DNA from: Crocodylus rhombifer
Lineage: Eukaryota; Chordata; Crocodylia; Crocodylidae
Length of the DNA: 64,000 nucleotides
NCBI GenBank assembly: GCA_038503035.1
Contig: JAVSML010025536.1
Location: 679,932-743,931, forward strand
Direction: 5' to 3'
A program made the position numbers and the translations under genes. How positions within the stretch are numbered: position 1 is the stretch's first letter; every line of letters begins with the position of its first letter. Of the stretch, positions 47,545-59,697 are shown one piece after another. Under the pieces are notes generated by a model. That model was not told the DNA's origin. It saw only the letters and a list, made by a program, of their open reading frames with translations, and searched no databases.

Positions 47545-48590
47545 TCATGGCAGAAGCAAACAGGGTGAAAATGAGTCACTGCAAAAGGTCAAATATTTAG
47601 ATGACAAATATGCTTGAGCCTTAACTCTTCCAGTTGCACACTCCGTGGAAGGGTGCTGTGAAGCATTACTGGCCCTGCTGGAGCCTGTCCTGGGGTGACT
47701 TGGTGCACCCTCTGTGCTAGCCACCAGGATGGCCCAGATAGTTCTCCTAATGCGCTGGCACTTCCCCAGCTCAGGAGGGGACCTCATGGGGGAGTGGGGA
47801 AAGAGAGCTCTGGTCCCACCTCTTGCCTGCTGCTTTGTTTCCCTCAAGGCAGCGAAGACTGAGAAGTCCCTGTTTGCAGTCACTGCTATTATGCGTTGCC
47901 CTTGCACACACCATGCTACTGTGCGTGGGAAAGAGAGTCTTTGTGTGGCCTTCTCTACTTTCCGTGTCTGCTTATAAGGGCAGATCTCTAAGTAGCCCTT
48001 GATAATTAACAAAGAGCCTGCTCCCTTTAAAATCACTGAGGATCCCAATCATATATTGTGCATGGGAGGGCATGTAGCTGCTGCACAGTTGCTATGTCTG
48101 GCTCTGCACAAGGGAGGACAGGGTAAGGGTGGCAGAGACATGGACCTCTGGCTTCCTCTACCACCGGGTTGATCAGTGCAGCTAAGCCCTGTGGGAAGCA
48201 GGGAGCACAATGCATGAAGCAGAGGGATGGTACAGCTCACATCTCCCCTAGATCAAGGGGGAGGCAGGTACATGTAACAACCTAGCTCCGTCACAGAGCC
48301 CTTTCATCACAGCAGGACCAAAGTGTGACTCAGTCACGGATGAGTTTTTGTTCCCCTTGTGCTGTATATGTTGCCTCTCCTTAGGGCTTGTGGGAACACA
48401 AAAAGAGCTGGCCTTCTGCGTTTGCCCTTCAGCTACATAGCAAAGCCATCTGACCCCAAACCGGTGAGACTTCTGAAGTTTTTAGTTGGTTACACCGGCG
48501 TGTCCCTTCCTTTCCCAGGAAAAAAAAAAAAAAAAAACAGGTTTAAAAGTTTGAAGGGGAATTTGACTAGGATGGGCTAGAAGTGAGCAA
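47545..48590. other. Unidentified block with long minus-strand frame
   Basis: A 167-codon minus-strand frame spans 47545-48048. It shows no signal peptide, domain or splice signal that I recognise, and its composition follows the moderately GC-rich DNA. I treat it as chance or as part of an unrecognised repeat. An A run lies at about 48520-48537. Confidence 0.35.
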
Positions 48591-48990
48591 CAACATTTTC
48601 AGCTCTAAATGCTTCATCAAATGGTACCATTTCCATGCACTGCTGTACAGTAAATACAGTTGATAAAAAAAAAAATCTCAATAATCCTTCCTCCGTAATT
48701 TACAATTAACTTTTTGCCTCAAGGTAAAAGCCACATTCACAAAAATAATGGTAATAGATTGACCTTGTTATGAATGGATAACAAGCTGGGAACAATATAC
48801 TTTGTCACACAGCATTAACTATTAGCGTTGAAACTGTAAATAATGCGCATGGAACCTCCAATGTAAATGGCTCTCCTTAAAAATATTAATTATGTCAATT
48901 AGGCGCTTGATACATAATGAATTATTCTGAAACCTATTTAAGCCTATGTCAGACGGAGAGTGCCATATTCTCCAAGAACGTTCACAGGCA
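48591..48990. other. Candidate conserved non-coding element
   Basis: Unique AT-rich DNA with clustered homeodomain-type sites (aatttacaattaacttttt, ttaattatgtcaattaggcg, cataatgaattattctg) and no simple repeats apart from a short A run. Such clusters are common in developmental enhancers. Conservation cannot be judged from a single sequence. Confidence 0.35.
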
Positions 48991-51084
48991 GCATTTACCC
49001 TATGCTGCTCCAAACATCGGCAGCTGTGTATATACTTCCACATCAGTGGTGTGTTGCTATAGCTGCGCTGTGAAGCAGGCTAAGCATCCGAGGTGGAATC
49101 CGGTCCGAAACGCTTACAATATATGTGACCACTTCTATTATTTGGATTAGCTAATTTTTTTTTTTTTAAACTGGTGGGTGTGCAAGCTAATACTGCAGTG
49201 TTCCTCAATAATGGTTTATAGCATTCTGGGCCTACTCTCTCTGATGTATTAATGCTTGTCTGCTGATGTAAAACAGCCCTAAACCTAAGCTTCTCTGGCC
49301 ACTGGAGGACTCTCCAGCATGTCTGGATGAAGCAGAGTCCTTTCCCTCTCCCAATTTATGACAAACAGTATGGCACAGAGGAAAAAATAGGGATCAATCT
49401 CTGCACTTGGATGATTCCCCTTTGGGACGATATTTGCTCGTGACTGGAGAAGAAGTACAAAGTGGTCTGAAATCACTTTCATCCCCTTTCCTAACTGCTC
49501 GCAGCTGTAGCTTGGGATTTGCATCTGTATTTAAGACCAGCAGAATTTCAGTGTTCTGGCTGCTTAGTAGGTGGAGGACCTTTCTAAATGTAACAAAATA
49601 GCATCACACTTCAGGGTGATGCCCACAAATGAAGGACAACATTAAATGCCCAGTGCCAAAAAAGAGTTGCAATAACTGGGTGCCGACAGTTAGGGCTACC
49701 AGATTCCAGTGAAACAAGCTCTGAAAAACTGGCAGGCATCCCAAGACAGGTTGTCATAGTAGATAGTAACCAGCCGAGATGTCACTGGCACGACTATTCT
49801 CCATGAAGGCAGGGTAAAGCCACCGCTCTCGACTTTTGGCCGAGTCACCAGATTGGGACTCGATTCATTCTTGGCTCGTCACAGACTCCCTGCTTCTGCG
49901 TGTCAGTCTTGCACACCTGTTACAATGGGATGATAGTCCTTTCTTGCCTTATCCACTTGGCCTGCAAACTCCTTGGAGGAAGGGTTGGCATTACACGTCG
50001 ACTCTTGGGGGCAGTCTGAAAAAAAACTGGGCTGCTCATCTTGATGCCCTAATAAAATTGGAAACCTCCCCAGGTTATGATTTTCATATCTTACAGGGCA
50101 GCTCTCATGCCTTATGGGGCGGGGGGGGGGGGAGGATTAAGCCCTGCTGAGCTACCCTGTAAGTCAAACCTTGGTTGGCAATGTTTCGCAGTGGAGGCTC
50201 TTTAATGAGGTTTAGCGCCCCGGGAGGCCATTTCCAGCCCAGTTTGTGCTGCTTGCTGGAGCTGTAGTCACCTGTTCCCCCTTCAGTGAGGCCACTGCCA
50301 CTTCTCCCTGCTGCACAGGCAAAGCCCCCTGCCACTCAAATAATGCAGAAGACACCTGGCTCCACAAGCTGGATAAAATGGGTCTGAGATCTGGAGCTTT
50401 TTGACCCCAGCCTTAGAAGCATGGCTCTTGCATGTGTTGAGCACAAGGGGGCCTGATCGCAGTTACGATTCCCAATCAATTTGAACTACCCCAACAGAAG
50501 CATGTGCTTCTACCCCCATGAGGAAATGGATGCATTGCAGGTATGGAAATGGGCAAATGTCTCTTCCTTCCAGAACAGAGACACTTCAATGGCCTACTAA
50601 GTGTTAAGGAACCCTAATCCATTCTTCCATCTGATACTTTTCTATAGGGGGGCTCTGGTTTCATCTCTAAAGTCTAGCCATGTTTGCTAAAGTTTTGGTG
50701 CCACCCCTGCAAAGACGTGCATTTGAGCGGGCAAGAAAGCCAAGGATTAGCAATGGGCAAAGGTTAAGTCAGTCAAGACTTTAAGCACGCTGTTGGTTGT
50801 AAAAAAGATTACGTTACTGGCAACTCTGCCAGCTCAGTACTTTGATGCCAAATGTTAATCCTTCCTGGGGACATGACGACTTGTAAATGTTATAAGAGCA
50901 TATAGATTTTCCCGGAGAAAGCCAGCATTTATTGTTAAAGAAAATAGCATTATTTTTGCATGCATATATTTGAATTTCAGATAGACCCACCCTTGCCTGC
51001 TTTAAGTTCTGCTTTAGTGATAATATTTAAATCCCATCAGTTATTTATTTGACTCCAGGAAGAAAATATGGTCTGGTACATAAC
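48991..51084. other. Non-coding stretch, no gene seen
   Basis: A MIR-like fragment lies at about 49835-49960 (ggccgagtcaccagattggg, ctgcttctgcgtgtcagtc). A G run (ggggcggggggggggggagg, about 50115-50134) could form a quadruplex. No exon supported. Confidence 0.45.
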
Positions 51085-51240
51085 ACCATAGGAGAGCCTG
51101 AGTCCAATTCCAGGCTCAGCTGGAGGACATGCTATGCGAAATTGGGCAAATCAATTTGCTTGCTGTACCTCAGTTTCCCCATCCATAAGATGGGGACAGC
51201 AACATATAAAAGAGATGCTGGGAGGTTTCATGCGTTTACG
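51085..51240 (+). repeat. MIR SINE
   Basis: gagagcctgagtccaattcc, gcgaaattgggcaaatcaat, ctgtacctcagtttccccat, ccataagatggggacagcaa follow the MIR consensus order closely. Confidence 0.85.
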
Positions 51241-54200
51241 ACTGTCAGAAGGACAAAGCATTATATTGACTGTGATTCACAACACGTGCCTGTGGCAGCT
51301 ATGAAGTTATAATACCCCAGTGTAGGGAGGATCCAGGATAGTTCTGTCTGAAAACGAGTAAGTGCAGAATGCCGCATGGTACAATGGTCTAAACAGTATG
51401 TGTCGGTTTTCTTATGCAGATGGATTTTCTACTCTTTGAAATGTTTTGAATTAAAATAGCTTACTCAAGGTCACTGAAGGCATATGGTCCTGCTCAGAAC
51501 TTTAAACAAAACATTAGTTTTTACAACCTTTTGTAATTTGGTATTGTATACAACATGGTTATAGACGGAGTTTCTGTAATCTTTGCAGTGGGTGACAGAA
51601 ATATGAGAGCCAAATTTATAAGCCATTTAGTGAAGCATTTAATCAATTTCATGCATAGGAAATAACTCCGATTGCTTTGCTTTATCAATCTTCCTTTCCC
51701 GCAGACCTGCAGTCACCCCCAGCTCCAGCCACTTAAAGCGGGGGGAAAAAATATATGCAAAAATCTAACGGTGTACACAAAATGTCAGGAACTTCTGAGG
51801 GCTGTTTAAACTTAGTTGCCAGCATCAATAATCCTTTTTGAGGCTGTTAATATATTTCAGAAGGAAGGCAGAAAGTCTAATATTTATAGGAAGTCGCAAG
51901 GCCTCTTACTGCAAAGTTATTTATTAAAGACTCTTTGCCTAGAATGACTCTTTGACACTGCATAGAGTTATGCAGATTAAGCTCATCCCTAATACTAAAG
52001 TGTTTGCGTGGGGTGCCTTTAATCACTTACAAACACTTTTTTTTTTTAAACTTGTCTGCATCACATTAGCCTCCATGTTTCCACAAAGTACAAGCAGCAG
52101 AAGAACCGCTGGGCAGGCTCAGAGAGACACTTTTTCAGGAGACATAGTCTTACAGTGACATTTTAAAAAAATAAGGGCTAAATCCTGACTCAGGCTATGA
52201 GCCTAAGCCAAAACCCAAGATCCTCACTTGCTCCACTTGATGAGGAACACTGGCTTCCTGCATAACACAGAGCAGTAAAACCATATCCAGACAAGGTGGT
52301 TAAAATGGTACCTCTTCTGGCTTTGAGGTCTAGGAATCTACATGGGCTACCCAAACCAGGCACGTCGGGGTAATGGGACCAACTGCCTACTCTTCTCTTT
52401 ATATAGAAGGTGATCACAAATAGGAGGTCTAGGGAAAGTAGTGGTACGGATAGTAATAGGCCAATAGTAAGTTATGATCCCCTTCCTGCTCCCCAGCAGG
52501 GGCATCCATTCACCATCTTGGCACCTGAAGTCCCCACCTTGAACAGGTGATAGGCTCTAACCCAGCAAGCACGTTTGCCTTGTGCTCGTGTACTACCACA
52601 GCTTGTACAACACTATCCAGAATACTATACAGCGGGCTGGGTTTTTTTTTTTTTTTTAAAGTGAAAAACTCCTGAGGGAGCAAAAAGACAATCTCTCTCT
52701 GATAATCATCCGCTGCTCAACTATATTAAATTTAGACGAGGCTTCGATAATGCCAGAGTTGTCCCTTGCCCTCTAAAATTAGAACTGATAGAATAGCGGG
52801 GATAGTGCTAAATATATACCTCATTTAAAAGTAATGTGCTCTCAGGCTTTCCTAATGCCTGAAAAAATGATCATCATAAATTCCTAAAGATCTGGTTGAA
52901 CAGCCAGTCCCTCTTCTGCCTGCCCTTAACATGCTGCTAAAGGGTGTGTCATTGTCTATACCTTCAATTTTACTTGTGGAAAAGTGGAATGAAAAGCAGC
53001 ACGGGGAAAAAGGCAACTGTATACATTCTCTTTTTCCTTGAAATCCCTCTTTGCCTATTTTTAATAAAAAGGTCTAGAGAAAAAAAACCCAACCAACCAG
53101 ACCTTAATGAGGTCTCATCTGCTCTTCTACTACAGATGGGGGGCAGGGGGGAAAGAGGAAAAAACATCCAGTGGTGAAGTTTTGTTTTTGTTTTTGCTTT
53201 CTCCTTCCCCTCCCCACCCCCAGTCTCATAAGAAAACTTCATGACTGCTTTACTTAGATCTCCAGCTCCTAGGGCCACACGATTAACATATACAACCATT
53301 TTGTGTTTTTATCAGTCAGCTCCTAACCCACATGGTTATGAAGGCAAGTCTGGAAATATGAACTATAAACACTTAAGAAACCCGAATGAAAAATAAGATA
53401 CACCCAAATATATAGCTTTTCTATTTTACCGCCTGATTTTGAATAGTTAGGGTTAGCAATAGTGGAAGTGTTTGGATTTAGCTAGGATCCTATCATTGCA
53501 CCCCCCAAAAAAGTAAACACACAAGCAAAAGCTCATCCTCACTACTTACATAATGAAGCAGCTCCTATTCCTAAGCAGACCTTGATTTGTTTCTCTCATT
53601 CTAAAAGCATGATTTACACCCACCCTATAGCTATAACAATAGTAAAAGCAATAGCAATTATCCTAGGGAGAGTAGCTCCCCTTTTGGCCTTAATTTATAG
53701 CAGAGCCAGCAGGTGTGCCTCCCTACTCCACCCATGCTTTGCTGGCTGTGTAGGTGGTATGCTAAGAGCTTGGAGGATCTGGAAGGCTCCATACAGAGGG
53801 AAAAAAGGGTGTATGTGAGAAGTAGAGTTTATTTTTTATTCTCTCTGTGCTTTGAGCTATAATAACATTAGTAAAATTTTGCAGGGCTTTTGAGAAAAAT
53901 ACCCTGAATTGTATACTCACTTGGGGTGGCTTAGATCTAGGAACAGAAAAAGCCCCCTTTTTATGGTAGTTTCTTCCTCAGGGGTGGGTCTGAAAAAGTG
54001 GTCCTTTTAAAAGCCCACATGGGGAAGGGACAAAGAATATCTTGGAAAAAAGCGGGGAGTAGTTACTAATAGCTAGCTTGAAGGGTCTGGTAGGGTTAGA
54101 GCATCTATCTTTTTTAAAGCACATGTTTATTGCATGTAAAGTGGAGGTTAAGAAAGTGAGAGGTTTTTTTCTTCCCTTCTCCTAAGAAAGGCTAATTCTT

Positions 54201-55438
54201 AGTCAGAAGCAGATCTTGTTTTACTGAAGACGGAGCTGGAGTTGGCATGCTATCACTATAAAAGCTTGTTAATGAAACAGCTACATTTTTTGTGGCATAA
54301 ATAAATTAATAAAAGTGCAAATGTGTTAGTTGTGAGCTTACTTATCCCTTAGACTACTTATTTCTATGAGTATGTCTTTGTCTTTTCCTTTCTCTTAATC
54401 CTCCTTCTTGGACAACATCAAATCATAGTAAGGATTTTCTGGTAAGGGTGCTATACAAAGGGCAGAACTTTTTTCCCCCCCCCACTTGGAACAAGATGGG
54501 ATGTATTAGGTTATCTATGTTCATTTCCCCAAGTAATGTTGTCTTCCTTTACCATCTCTCCTACAGGGAAAAGGTATAAGCACAAAGAATAACTTCATTT
54601 CTATTTTTCAAGGCTGCTGGAAGGTCTTAGTCAGCGGGGACCAAGGGCTGAGCTGCTGATACTTCTGGGGGAAATCCTCCCTCTAACAGAGAAAGTCCTG
54701 GAGATATTTTTCACTTAAGTGTTGAGCTTAGACTCTCTTCTTCTTTCTAGAAAAGCATTAAGTTTTTTAAAGTGTTTAGAGTCATGGGCTAGAAAGTGTT
54801 AGGCTGGGCTGTCTTGAAATACATTTCTTCTGTTGAGGAAGTGAAGAGGCTGGGTTCACTATGAAGCCAAGGGAAGGTCTTGGGGCTGACTGGCACCTGC
54901 TGACCTGAAATAGTCCCTGACCCTGCCAATGAGTGTCTAATAACACTTCCTCTTCTTCCATTCAGAACTGGCTTTTCCCCAGGTGACTTCCATTATATGA
55001 GCTCTACAGTTCAGTTTTTATTGGAGCTATTTTTGTAGGTGCACTTCACTACTTTGTGACTGCAATCTAAATATTTAATCCAGTCTTTTAAAAATATTTG
55101 GTGGATCCTATTACACAAGCATCTTCATTCATAAAACTCCATTTGCCACCAATAGCTACCACCCAGTGGTCTACTTCCATCAGCCTATAAATCAAAGGAT
55201 TTCAAGGGATGTAGGGCTAGGTCCACAAACTCTTTCTAAATAGGATTTAGGTGTCAGAGTCTAAGATGTAGACCTTTAAAACAGGTACTGCTTAACCCTA
55301 GAGGCATCTAAAAGAGGGAAGCATCTAAGCAGCTAGGGAACCTACAGTTCTGTTTTTTGTTATGCCCAGAAGTGCCTCAGTGTCAATAATCCTGACCATA
55401 CACCATAGTGTGGGAGACCTGAATTGACAATGTTGAAT
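51241..55438. other. Non-coding stretch, no gene seen
   Basis: Unique AT-rich DNA, a T run at about 52641-52656, and a strong isolated splice-acceptor-like tract at 53190-53222 (ctccttcccctccccacccc then cag) without a coding exon behind it. Decayed 'taggtgtcagagtc ... gaggcatctaa' repeat text lies at 55210-55350. No gene could be supported. Confidence 0.45.
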
Positions 55439-55674
55439 AGCTAAGGTAGGGACAGACATTACACACAAACTGGTTTAAGTGATCAGAAACTGGTTTAAAC
55501 CTGTAACAGAACAGATGTTCAGTGCACACAAACCAGTTTGAAAATGGCTGAAACTGGTTTGAGATAAATCTGGCCGAATGTAGCATCAGACTTAACTGAT
55601 TTGGGCCAAACTGGTTTATGTAATGTTTGTCCCAAATCCCTAGCTGGTTTAAGTTGAGTCAGATTCCCCCAGCA

Positions 55675-56857
55675 TCATAGTTTCATAGTAGCTAGGGTCA
55701 GGAGGGACCTGAACAGATCACCTAGCCTGACCCCCTGCCACAGGCAGGAATGAATGCTGGGTTCACAAGACCCCAGGCAGGTGACCATCCAACCTCCTCT
55801 TGGATTTGCCCAAGGTAGGGGCGAGGACCACTTCCCTGGGAAGTTGGTTCAAGATTTTGGCCACCCTAACTGTAAAATATTGCCTTCTGATCTCTAACCT
55901 AAACCTATTCTCCATCAGCTTATTACCATTGTTCCTCATCACCCCAGGTGGTGCTGGGGAGAAAAGGGCTCTACCTATTTGCTGTTGATCTCCCCTGATG
56001 AGTTTGTAGGCAGCCTCTTGCTGAGGCTGAACAGGTTCAGGTCCCTCAGTCTCTCCTCGTAGGGCCTGTCCTGCTGCCCTCTCACCAAGCAGGTGGCCCC
56101 TCTCCAGGCTGGTCACATCCCTTTTGAAGTGCGGCGCCCAGTACTGGATGCAGTACTCCAGCTGCGGCCTGACCAAAGTTGCATAGAGGGGGAGCATCAC
56201 CTCTCTGGACTGACTTGAGATGCACCTTTGGATGCCTGATAAGGTATGGCTGGCCTGGCTGGCTGCGGTCTGGCATTGGCAGCTCATGTTCATCTTGGAG
56301 TCAGTAATGACTCCAAGATCCCTTTCTGTCTCTGTGCTTTCAAGAGGGAACTCCCCAGCCTGTCTGTGTGCTGTGGATTCCTTCTCCCAAGGTGTAGCAC
56401 CCTGCATTTGTCTACGTTGAACCCCATCCTATTCTCATCTGCCCACTTCTGTAGTCTGTCTAAATCTATTTGCAGCCTCTCTCTCCCTTCAAGTGTGTCC
56501 ACCTTGCCCCACATCTTAGTGTCATCAGCAAACTTGGATGGCGTGCTTTCCACCCCTTCGTCCAAGTCGCTGATGAAGACGTTGAACAGTGTGGGCCCAA
56601 GGACCGAGCCCTGGGGTACTCCACTGCTCACATCCCGCCAGGTCGAGTACGACCCATCCACTGCTACTCTCTGGGTGTGCCCCATCAGCCAATTTTTTTA
56701 CCCATCCAACTGTGCAGGCATCAATACCACAGTCACTTAATTTATTGATGAGGATGGGGTAAGAGACAGTGTCAAAGGCCTTCTTAAAGTCTCGCATCCT
56801 GGTGTGCTCTCTGAGCTGTGTGGGGCTCCCCCTCTGCTCCCTGGATGCAGCTCTGGC
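55675..56857 (-). pseudogene. CR1 LINE reverse-transcriptase pseudogene with 3' UTR
   Basis: Minus-strand CR1. It starts at the 3' end with the octamer repeat (tcatagtttcatagta) and the 3' UTR (agggtcaggagggacctgaa). The RT is split over three frames. Readable motifs are DFKKAFDTVSYP (motif A), [15 protein letters not shown] (motif B) and FADDTK (motif C, 56515-56532), followed by the thumb region with [11 protein letters not shown]. The protein is broken by frameshifts and lacks the endonuclease and the RT region upstream of motif A, so it cannot be active. At its 5' side (56780-56857) motif A is joined to about 60 bases that are not canonical CR1, the same joint as at 37323-37424. Wording fits crocodilian CR1. 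Confidence 0.93.
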
Positions 56858-57410
56858 AGAGACTTGCAGGCACAGCAGCATCTGCCTGGCTTCCTCCTGC
56901 TCGCCTCCTCTTCTCCTCAGGCTTTGTTAAGCAGGGATCTCCTGTCTTCTGTGCCTTTTGCAGACACCTCAGCATTAGCTAGCAGACCACACACTGGCTA
57001 CAGTCCGTGCTGTGGCAGACAGCAGCATCAGTTTAGGGCTTTTTGGAGCTCATCAACAGCTCAGCTGGTAATGTCTCTCTGTTCCTTCTTGTTTAACAAG
57101 AGCTTGAACTAACAAGAGACGCTGTTTGTTTTCTGATGGGGTGATAAATACTGATGACAGAGCTGAAAAATGCTGTGTTATCAAGGAGGGGGGAACCTCT
57201 CCCTAATCCTGCCCAGGCTTGGCCACACCCCGCTCAGCTCAAACCTGTGGAAAGGAAGGGAGGGCTGTTCTAATGCCCCCGGCTTCTAGCCTGGACCACT
57301 GCAGGCATGTGCCTGCATGTCTGGGATGTCTGTACAGTTACACACTGATTTAGCCTACCCAGGTTAGATGAACCTACAAAGATTGAATCAATTCAGGCTC
57401 AGGCTTTTTG
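56858..57410. other. Interior sequence of the TIR element or unknown repeat
   Basis: Moderately GC-rich DNA between the CR1 scrap and the right terminal repeat. No coding motif seen. It is either the interior of the host transposon or part of the unusual CR1 5' extension. Confidence 0.45.
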
Positions 57411-57424
57411 AATGTCTGTCCCTA

Positions 57425-59624
57425 GCCCTAGGCACTCGTCACCTCATCCCCATTAGGTGAAAAGACCAGGGTTTAATTCCTTTTTTCTGCCTGAAATTGT
57501 TTGAAATCTCAAATCCTGTATCTGAGTACTCTGAATACCAGATTATAGGTTTTTTAGGGGCACTCTTTTTTTTTTTTTCTGGCTCAGCCATAAATTACTG
57601 TTTTAGAGGTACAGGAATCTTTGGGTGACATTTTCTGGCCTGTGTTACATAGGAGGCCAAATGGCATGATCTTTAATTGTCTCATCTACATAAGAAATTA
57701 TGCTTGGGGCTCTATTTCACTTTTAGCTGGAGGATGGAAACTGAATTCTCAGGAGCAGGGCTCCTGTGGTCAGTGTGGGTATTAAGGCAATGGTGAATCA
57801 TTAACTAGCCAGAACTAGAACATGCTGTTGGTCATTGCCACCCAGCTATTTGAATTGCTCTTTGCATATAATCTAGGAATCAAGAAAAAATGTTTTCTGG
57901 GCCTAGGTTGGTTTTTCTTCAGCTCTTTAGATCACATTGTAGAGTTGAGGGAGAAGGGAAGGATAAGCATAGTTTGGAGCCATGTTGTTCTGATCGTCTC
58001 TTGTTTTGCAGTGAGCACAACACTGGCCATTTCCGAAGGGTAAGGGGAGTCCTAGTTTTGGTATATCCAGGCTTGAGGCATCTGAAGACCTAGTACACTC
58101 TTCCTCTGGCTGTAGTGTGGTTATTCCTTGACTGGATTTTCTAAAAAGAAGAAAAGGAAGAAAAACCTCTCAACTTGCATTGACTTAACTTCCAAAGGCA
58201 GCCAGGCACTTGAGATGCCTTCATAATCTTGTCCTCAGAAGGGTTCCTTCCTCCCTACTAACAACTACTGGCAATCTAGATTTTGCCACTTGATTGGCTT
58301 TTGCTAATTCACTTTATGCTGCTCGGTTTTTGCTAAAAGAAATAAATGGGAGTTTAAAAAAATCTCCAAACCTTTCTACTTTTCAGAGGCTTCATTTACT
58401 CAAAACAAATAAAACAGCTTGAAAGCCTCAATCAAGTATTTGTCCCAATCCCCCCCGCACTGTTTGCAAAACACAATATTTTATGGATGTAATTTATACA
58501 TGGAAAAGAAGAGGGCTATTCCCAATATTATCTTTATCTTCTAGACATAAATAACAAACAACTCCAGTAATCAAAATTTACTACAATTGTAATAGGCTTT
58601 GGCATCGTTTATGTATTGCAGGGAATGTTAACATAATGTTGACTTTCAGGACTGAGGCCAGGTTTGGATTTTTTTTTTAGGCTGGACTGATAAAAAATAC
58701 TGTGTTTTGTGGCTTTTATGATATTCAAGAGATTAATTCTCATAAATAAAATTGTTTATACCTCCTAATCAGAAAGTTGAAATTATCTGTGACAATGTGC
58801 ACACTAAAAAGTTGTATACTATGAAAATATTTCAATAATTAATGCATGCACCATCTAGAGCAATTGACAGTGAGGTCATAAAGATAATGGGCCATCTGTG
58901 TTTGATTTGTATCTGAGAAATGTTTAAAGGGATAGGCAGGTAATTCAGGCTTCTCCTGCAAATGTAGACAGGCAAGATTTTTCAAGTTCCCAGAAAGATA
59001 TTGAACCATTTCATTGCTTTATTTATTTATTTATTTATTTATTTATTAGTGTTTCTCCCAGCTACAGCCCTTTAACATACTTCAAGTGGGATTGTACTTT
59101 TCATATTGCCATCTAAAAAGGGTTGTGATCTGCAGGTCTTCTGCTTTATTTACCTTTATATTGTTTAATCTATAAAATATACTCTTCTGGGCTCCAGATG
59201 TTAGTCCATCAGCTCCTTATGCATTTCGGGATCTGGTTCAAAATGGTTCTTCTTCAGACAGATTCTCAGATCATGTAAATTAGCACTTGTCTAAGAAAGG
59301 TGATGGAGCATACATACCACTGAGGACCTGGCTCCTTGCATGTATGCACTTACTCATCCTGACTTCTGAACTTTGTCCTTCTCATGGATGGCTATGTGCA
59401 TATCTCAGATGGGATTTCATTGGGCAATAACTATCTGTGTTTAGGCAAATTAGAGTTACCTTGCCTTGTGTAGGAGCAATGGCTGTGTCTGAATTTACAC
59501 CCATCTTGAAACAGGTGTTTGAATGAGACCAGTCACAAGTGGAAAGGCTAGCCATAGTCTCATTGCCAGGTTGGCGGTCCACCTGAGGAGTACCATGATC
59601 CTGCTTTTGCCAGGTGATCACTGA
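57425..59624. other. Non-coding stretch, no gene seen
   Basis: Unique AT-rich DNA with a T run at about 57567-57579. A tiny acceptor/donor pair at 58012-58040 (tgttttgcag ... gaagg/gtaagg) is too short to weigh. Confidence 0.45.
59018..59048. repeat. (TTTA)n microsatellite
   Basis: Seven consecutive tttatt-type tetranucleotides, likely polymorphic. Confidence 0.95.
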
Positions 59625-59697
59625 TTCCTAGAAACCAAGGCCACAAGGGACTATTCAACCAGCTAGCCTGACCTCTTCCATATCACAAGCTGTTCTT
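59625..59697 (-). mobile_element. CR1 3'-end fragment cut by a hAT insertion
   Basis: gattcctagaaaccaaggcc, acaagggactattcaaccag, ctagcctgacctcttccata is a diverged CR1 3' end in reverse. It stops exactly at the left target duplication of the hAT-like element, so the CR1 was there first. Confidence 0.65.
59690..59697. repeat. Left target-site duplication
   Basis: ctgttctt here and ctgttttt at 60534-60541 match in 7 of 8 bases. Confidence 0.8.

Larger units (their letters stand above)
55447..57424. mobile_element. DNA transposon with 14-bp TIRs, interrupted by CR1
   Basis: The left end tagggacagacatt (55447-55460) is matched perfectly by aatgtctgtcccta (57411-57424). The left flank of the insert carries at least five copies of the word aaactggttt or its inverse (55478-55650), a subterminal repeat pattern typical of MITEs. 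A CR1 inserted at about 55675 makes up most of the span. Flanks agctaagg and gccctagg do not give a clean 8-bp duplication; a TA duplication is equally possible, so the superfamily is open. Confidence 0.75.
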
